A stretch of DNA of 9,848 nt, taken from a crenarchaeote SCGC AAA261-N23 (GTDB taxonomy: Archaea; Thermoproteota; Thermoprotei; Gearchaeales; Gearchaeaceae). Location of the stretch: positions 1 through 9,848 of the forward strand of contig AQVQ01000041.1 in assembly GCA_000375685.1 (NCBI GenBank), read 5' to 3'. How positions within the stretch are numbered: position 1 is the stretch's first letter; each line of letters opens with the position of its first letter. Positions 6,807 to 9,848 of this stretch are shown here, in pieces. The translations under genes were made by a program, and so were the position numbers. The notes beneath the pieces are model-generated. The model did no database searches, was not told the DNA's origin, and saw only the letters and a list, made by a program, of their open reading frames with translations.

Positions 6807-7735
6807 CAAGCAATATTATTGTTTTCTCTGAAGATTCAAAGATTATCAATGATGCACTACATGTTGCTTATTCGCTAAGCGAGAAAACAGGAAATCTAAT
6901 AGCACTAACAAATTCGGATGAAAACGCTGAAGAATATTTTAGAAATTTCGATGAAGTTTATGTTACAAAGAAAGATTTAATGCCTGATCAATGGGCATCA
7001 CTTCTGAGAAAGGTCTTTTTAGAAAAAAATGCAAACTATGTGATAGCTCCACATACTGTTAACAACAATGATATATTATCATTCCTTTCCGCAAAGGAAG
7101 GAATGCATATGGTTTCTAATGCCCTTTCCTTCCAAGAAAAAGGTGATTATTATGTATTCTCAAGGCAAGTAATAGGAGGAAGAGGAATATCTTATATAGA
7201 AATTAGTAAGAATGAAAAAATTGCATTAACCGTTCCTTTAAAAGTCTATCCTAAAATAAACTTGAATAAAAGTCCTTTGGTTAAAGAGATAACCGAAATT
7301 CCAAATTCAAAGATAAATTTTGCAGGATTTGAGGAGAGAAAAAGAAGCGGAGTTAATATAGAAAATGCGGATATTGTAATAGGCGTTGGAAGAGGATTTA
7401 AGAATAAAGAAGACCTTAAGCTTGCACAAGAATTAGCCGATGCGATCAATGGAGTTGTTGGCTGCTCAAGACCTATAGCAGCTGATTATGGTTGGTTACC
7501 CAACGATCTTTGGATTGGAATTTCTTCCAAGATTATTAAGCCAAAATTATACATTGCAGTTGGAATCTCAGGAGCCCCGCAACATGTTTCTGGAATAATG
7601 GATTCAAAAGTAATAGTTGCAATAAATAAGGACAAAAATGCAAGTATCTTTAAATATGCGGATTACGGTGTCGTTGCTGATTTATACCAGTTTCTACCTA
7701 CATTAACAAAGAAAATAAAAGAAATGAAAAAATGA
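6803..7735 (+). CDS. etfA: electron transfer flavoprotein, alpha subunit
   Basis: FAD-carrying partner of EtfB. The 310 residues comprise an N-terminal domain (1-180) and the C-terminal FAD-binding domain: GVGRG (194-198), CSRPIAADYGWLP (221-233), GISGAPQH (254-261), INKD (274-277) and ADYG (286-289). Arg223 and His261 correspond to the flavin-contacting Arg and His of known ETFs. The usual IGQ(T/S)G reads IGISS (238-242): the flavin-contacting Ser is kept but Gln and the final Gly are lost. The ATG overlaps the etfB TGA (ATGA), and GAAGGTG about 10 nt upstream is a reasonable Shine-Dalgarno, consistent with translational coupling. It abuts bax1 tail to tail with no spacer. The archaeal fusion of the two subunits seen in some relatives is not present. 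Confidence 0.94.
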   Translation: MTSNIIVFSEDSKIINDALHVAYSLSEKTGNLIALTNSDENAEEYFRNFDEVYVTKKDLMPDQWASLLRKVFLEKNANYVIAPHTVNNNDILSFLSAKEGMHMVSNALSFQEKGDYYVFSRQVIGGRGISYIEISKNEKIALTVPLKVYPKINLNKSPLVKEITEIPNSKINFAGFEERKRSGVNIENADIVIGVGRGFKNKEDLKLAQELADAINGVVGCSRPIAADYGWLPNDLWIGISSKIIKPKLYIAVGISGAPQHVSGIMDSKVIVAINKDKNASIFKYADYGVVADLYQFLPTLTKKIKEMKK

Positions 7736-8929
7736 TTATTCAAACCTTCTTAAGGCTCTAATTATATCTATAGAAGAAACTTTTTTGTTGTATTTTACAA
7801 TCACAACATCTTTAACATCTTCAATTTTGAAATCATGTAATGATTCATCAACAGCTAAAATTATGTTAACATTTTTCAAATTCTTAATTTTTTCAATTTT
7901 TCTTTTTAGATAATCTGGAGTCCAGAAACCTATGATTTCCAAATAAACTTTTTTATCTCCTTTAACAAGCGCAAAATCTGGAATAAATATTGTAGAGCCA
8001 TAAATTAAAGGTTCAGGTTCTCTTATTACCTCCCACTCACCGCTTACAGTTGCAAATCTTTTTGCAAAATCGGCCTCTAAATTACTATCATACTGCACTT
8101 CTTCATAGGAGATTTCAGGAAATAACTTCGAAAAATCTTTTGAGAGATTTAACACATAGGTCTTTTCAAAGCCTTTTTGTCTTTTGAATTTTTTGATTAT
8201 ATATGCCCTTATGAACCAATCACTTAATCTTACTATCAAAGGAATCAACTTTGCAATCCTTGTTCCGTATCTTTCAGTTTGTTTAATTATCGATGCAGGG
8301 CCGTCTATAGTTATGTTAATTCTACTAGAGAATTTTTCAATTTGATAAAGAAGCCCTAGCTTTTTTATGCTCCAAAGAAGTAGTCGCATTTCATGACCAG
8401 TAGGTTCAACATTTATTTGTAATTGTTTGCATTTAAAGAGAATGGTTTGAAGAAGCGATAAATTATATCTTTTAAGCAATTCTTCTGCTCTTATTTTTTC
8501 AAAACCTTTAATTATCTTCTCATCTTCATAGACTGATAAGAATAGTTCTTCCACTTTCTCTTTAGGAAGACTATACTTTTCGGCAACATGTCTTAAAACA
8601 AAATCCCTTTCTTCTTTACTTATTGCTGCACCATTAAACATTTTATTGCATAGCTCAAATACGTTATTCCTTATTTCAAAAGCCAGATTATCGTCTTCTT
8701 CATGTAAATGAATCCTTCTGTCCAATAAAGCCTTTAATCCTCTAATAAACTTGAAATCGTAGCCTAAACTGTTGGCCATGAATTCCAATTCTTTCAAAGA
8801 ATCATTCAAGTTGCTTATTTTCTTGTTTAAGTTCTCTTCATAGCATTTTATTATGGAATCAGCTATGAATAAATTCTCATCATTTATTTCTGCAAAAATA
8901 GGAACCATGTAAGTATTTTTTATCATCAT
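7736..8929 (-). CDS. bax1: Bax1 (DUF790) nuclease, partner of XPB
   Basis: Archaeal endonuclease that binds XPB helicase and cleaves DNA, proposed to act in nucleotide excision repair. From the chosen ATG the protein has 397 residues. The C-terminal PD-(D/E)XK nuclease region has DSNLEADFAKRF, REPEPLIYGSTIFIPDFAL and KVYLEIIGFWTPDYLKRKI, with Asp and Glu of IPDF and LEII as likely metal ligands. The helical N-terminal half is DUF790-like. The frame stays open to an ATG at 8971, but those codons merely shadow the overlapping enolase-like gene, so I prefer the tandem ATGs at 8929/8926; 8908 is a further option. The N-terminal ML(P)SELLR segment usual in DUF790 proteins is missing, so the first ten or so codons may have been lost. 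No Shine-Dalgarno. XPB begins beyond the enolase fragment in the opposite direction. Confidence 0.88.
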   Translation of the reverse strand: MMIKNTYMVPIFAEINDENLFIADSIIKCYEENLNKKISNLNDSLKELEFMANSLGYDFKFIRGLKALLDRRIHLHEEDDNLAFEIRNNVFELCNKMFNGAAISKEERDFVLRHVAEKYSLPKEKVEELFLSVYEDEKIIKGFEKIRAEELLKRYNLSLLQTILFKCKQLQINVEPTGHEMRLLLWSIKKLGLLYQIEKFSSRINITIDGPASIIKQTERYGTRIAKLIPLIVRLSDWFIRAYIIKKFKRQKGFEKTYVLNLSKDFSKLFPEISYEEVQYDSNLEADFAKRFATVSGEWEVIREPEPLIYGSTIFIPDFALVKGDKKVYLEIIGFWTPDYLKRKIEKIKNLKNVNIILAVDESLHDFKIEDVKDVVIVKYNKKVSSIDIIRALRRFE

Positions 8930-9569
8930 GAGATAAAGGTTGTTCAACGTAAAGCAGGTTAAACTTATCAATCTTTTTCAAAATTTCAATATCCTTTATG
9001 CTATAGCAGCTGTTTGCATCCGCACTCAAAGGTATCTCAGGAAATCTTTCACGAATTTCTTCAAGTATTCTTACTTCCTTTCCCTTTTCTATTTTGACTT
9101 TTATCCTTTTGTAACCTTTTCTTAAAGCCTCATCAACAGCCTCAACCATTTTATTTATATCATCCATGCCTATTGATATTCCAACCAGCGCATATCCCTT
9201 TGTTTTTCCTATATATTCAAAAAGAGGTTTCTCTTCCAATTTAGAATGATAATCCCATAGAAGCATTTCTAAAGCAGCTTTTGCCATATTATGGCCTTTA
9301 ATTCTAGTGCTTCTTTCATTGAATACTTCAGGCTTTGGTAAATCTGAAACCATTTTTATCAGATACTTTTTAATTATATGCAAAGCCGTTTCATTATCTT
9401 CATAACTATAGTAAGGATCCTCGTCAGTTACGCACTCAGAATACGCTTCTATTTCATCAGCTTTAAGTTTAAAGATCAAAGCATTTCTAAAACATTGAGT
9501 TCCAAAACTTGTTGTAAAATACCTTTTCAAAGGCATTTTAACTTGATAAATATTTAATTTAACTTTCAT
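8880..9569 (-). pseudogene. truncated enolase-superfamily enzyme (MenC / N-acylamino acid racemase-like)
   Basis: N-terminal part of a muconate-lactonizing-subgroup enzyme of the o-succinylbenzoate synthase/N-acylamino acid racemase type. Visible are the capping domain (MPLKRYFTTSFGT, 12-23; a Glu-rich EAYSECV; GHNMAKAALEMLLWDYHSK, 92-110), the catalytic KxK (Lys157, Lys159), metal ligands Asp184 (SADAN) and Glu209 (YVEQP). After EQPLSHDD (216) homology stops and 13 unrelated residues follow to the TAA at 8880; these are bax1 codons read in another frame. Full-length relatives have about 350-375 residues, so the third metal ligand, the second catalytic Lys and half of the barrel are missing. 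Catalysis is therefore very unlikely. The intact start and open frame suggest a recent loss. The original substrate cannot be told. Confidence 0.75.
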
Positions 9570-9622
9570 TTTGTATAGTTTAAAATACGTTTACTAATAT
9601 ATACATTATAGATTAAACTGTA
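9570..9622. promoter_or_regulatory. symmetric divergent promoter between the enolase fragment/bax1 and xpb
   Basis: The two start codons are 53 bp apart and share one clear TATA-like element, TAATATATA (9595-9603), about 24 nt from the xpb ATG and about 30 nt from the enolase-fragment ATG. Perfect 7-bp inverted arms AGTTTAA (9577-9583) and TTAAACT (9613-9619) flank it symmetrically, centred at 9598. Neither gene has a Shine-Dalgarno, so both are probably leaderless. The arrangement would allow joint control of both directions. Confidence 0.5.
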
Positions 9623-9848
9623 ATGGTAAGGATTAGGTATCAGGCAGGAACTATATTGATAGAAGATATTGATCCTATCTTCATAGCTCCTTTAAACTAT
9701 GTTAAATTCGATCCAAGGGTAAATGCTTTTCGTTGTCTTGCTTATAAATACTTTGAATTGATAGGTTATTTGAAATCCAAAGGCATACAATACGAAGATA
9801 AAGCTCTACAACCTATAAACGGGGTAATTGAGTTAAAGAAGGAAGTTA
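9623..9848 (+). CDS. xpb: XPB-family DNA helicase, N-terminal part (continues past window)
   Basis: Archaeal homologue of the TFIIH helicase XPB, a superfamily 2 DNA translocase that works with Bax1. Only 75 codons are visible: a beta-rich start (VRIRYQAGTILIEDID) followed by KFDPRVNAFRCLAYKYFELIGYLKSKGIQYED. This matches the start of the damage-recognition domain, where archaeal XPB has a similar (W/F)DPR...FRAPAYRY...I..YL pattern. The helicase motifs lie beyond the right edge. The ATG is 24 nt from a TATA-like box with no Shine-Dalgarno. Identification rests on a short N-terminal match, reinforced by the presence of bax1 nearby. Confidence 0.8.
   Translation, partial: MVRIRYQAGTILIEDIDPIFIAPLNYVKFDPRVNAFRCLAYKYFELIGYLKSKGIQYEDKALQPINGVIELKKEV

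Noticed and set aside
8930..8971. Extended bax1 start at 8971
   Set aside because: The 14 extra codons are a frame shadow of the conserved enolase segment ending EQPLSHDD, and do not resemble a DUF790 N-terminus.
1..9848. Defence system, transposon, CRISPR or prophage content
   Set aside because: No repeats of array type, no transposase, integrase or toxin-antitoxin motifs; the genes are housekeeping types with even composition.

Overview
The window is AT-rich (roughly one-third G+C by eye) and clearly archaeal, most likely a thermophilic crenarchaeote-type (Thermoproteota) genome. The evidence is the gene set: Clp1/Grc3-type polynucleotide kinase, Bax1 (DUF790) and archaeal XPB, with Mrp and MIP18-type iron-sulfur proteins. 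Several genes also have A/T-rich TATA-like boxes about 25 nt before the start codon and no Shine-Dalgarno sequence, as expected for leaderless archaeal transcripts. I cannot name a species. There is no mobile element, CRISPR array, tRNA or rRNA.

Layout from left to right. (1) 1-984, plus strand: the 3' part of an Mrp/NBP35-type ATPase and a MIP18/DUF59 protein, an Fe-S cluster assembly or delivery pair. (2) 1058-1359, plus strand: a small uncharacterised gene of about 100 codons that appears broken by one missing base; its true stop overlaps the stop of the next gene. (3) 1356-2771, minus strand: glutamine synthetase, with a TATA box framed by an inverted repeat. (4) 2772-3018: regulatory intergenic region. 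(5) 3019-4768, plus strand: a double-hotdog acyl-CoA thioesterase followed by a TatD-family metal hydrolase. (6) 4761-5963, minus strand: Clp1/Grc3-type RNA 5'-kinase. (7) 6009-7735, plus strand: electron transfer flavoprotein beta and alpha subunits, overlapping by 4 nt. (8) 7736-9569, minus strand: Bax1 nuclease preceded by the N-terminal half of an enolase-superfamily (MenC/NAAAR-like) enzyme. (9) 9623-9848, plus strand: the beginning of XPB helicase.

Most of the genes are housekeeping. The most noteworthy region is the right end. XPB and Bax1 form a helicase-nuclease pair and in many archaea are adjacent and co-oriented. Here they are divergent, separated by a truncated enolase-superfamily gene whose end overlaps the start of bax1. 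The junction looks like a deletion scar that may have placed bax1 under the same symmetric divergent promoter as xpb. The second point is the one-base disruption of the small gene at 1058-1359. I found no convincing new multi-gene system. The packing is very tight: all three tail-to-tail gene pairs abut or overlap.
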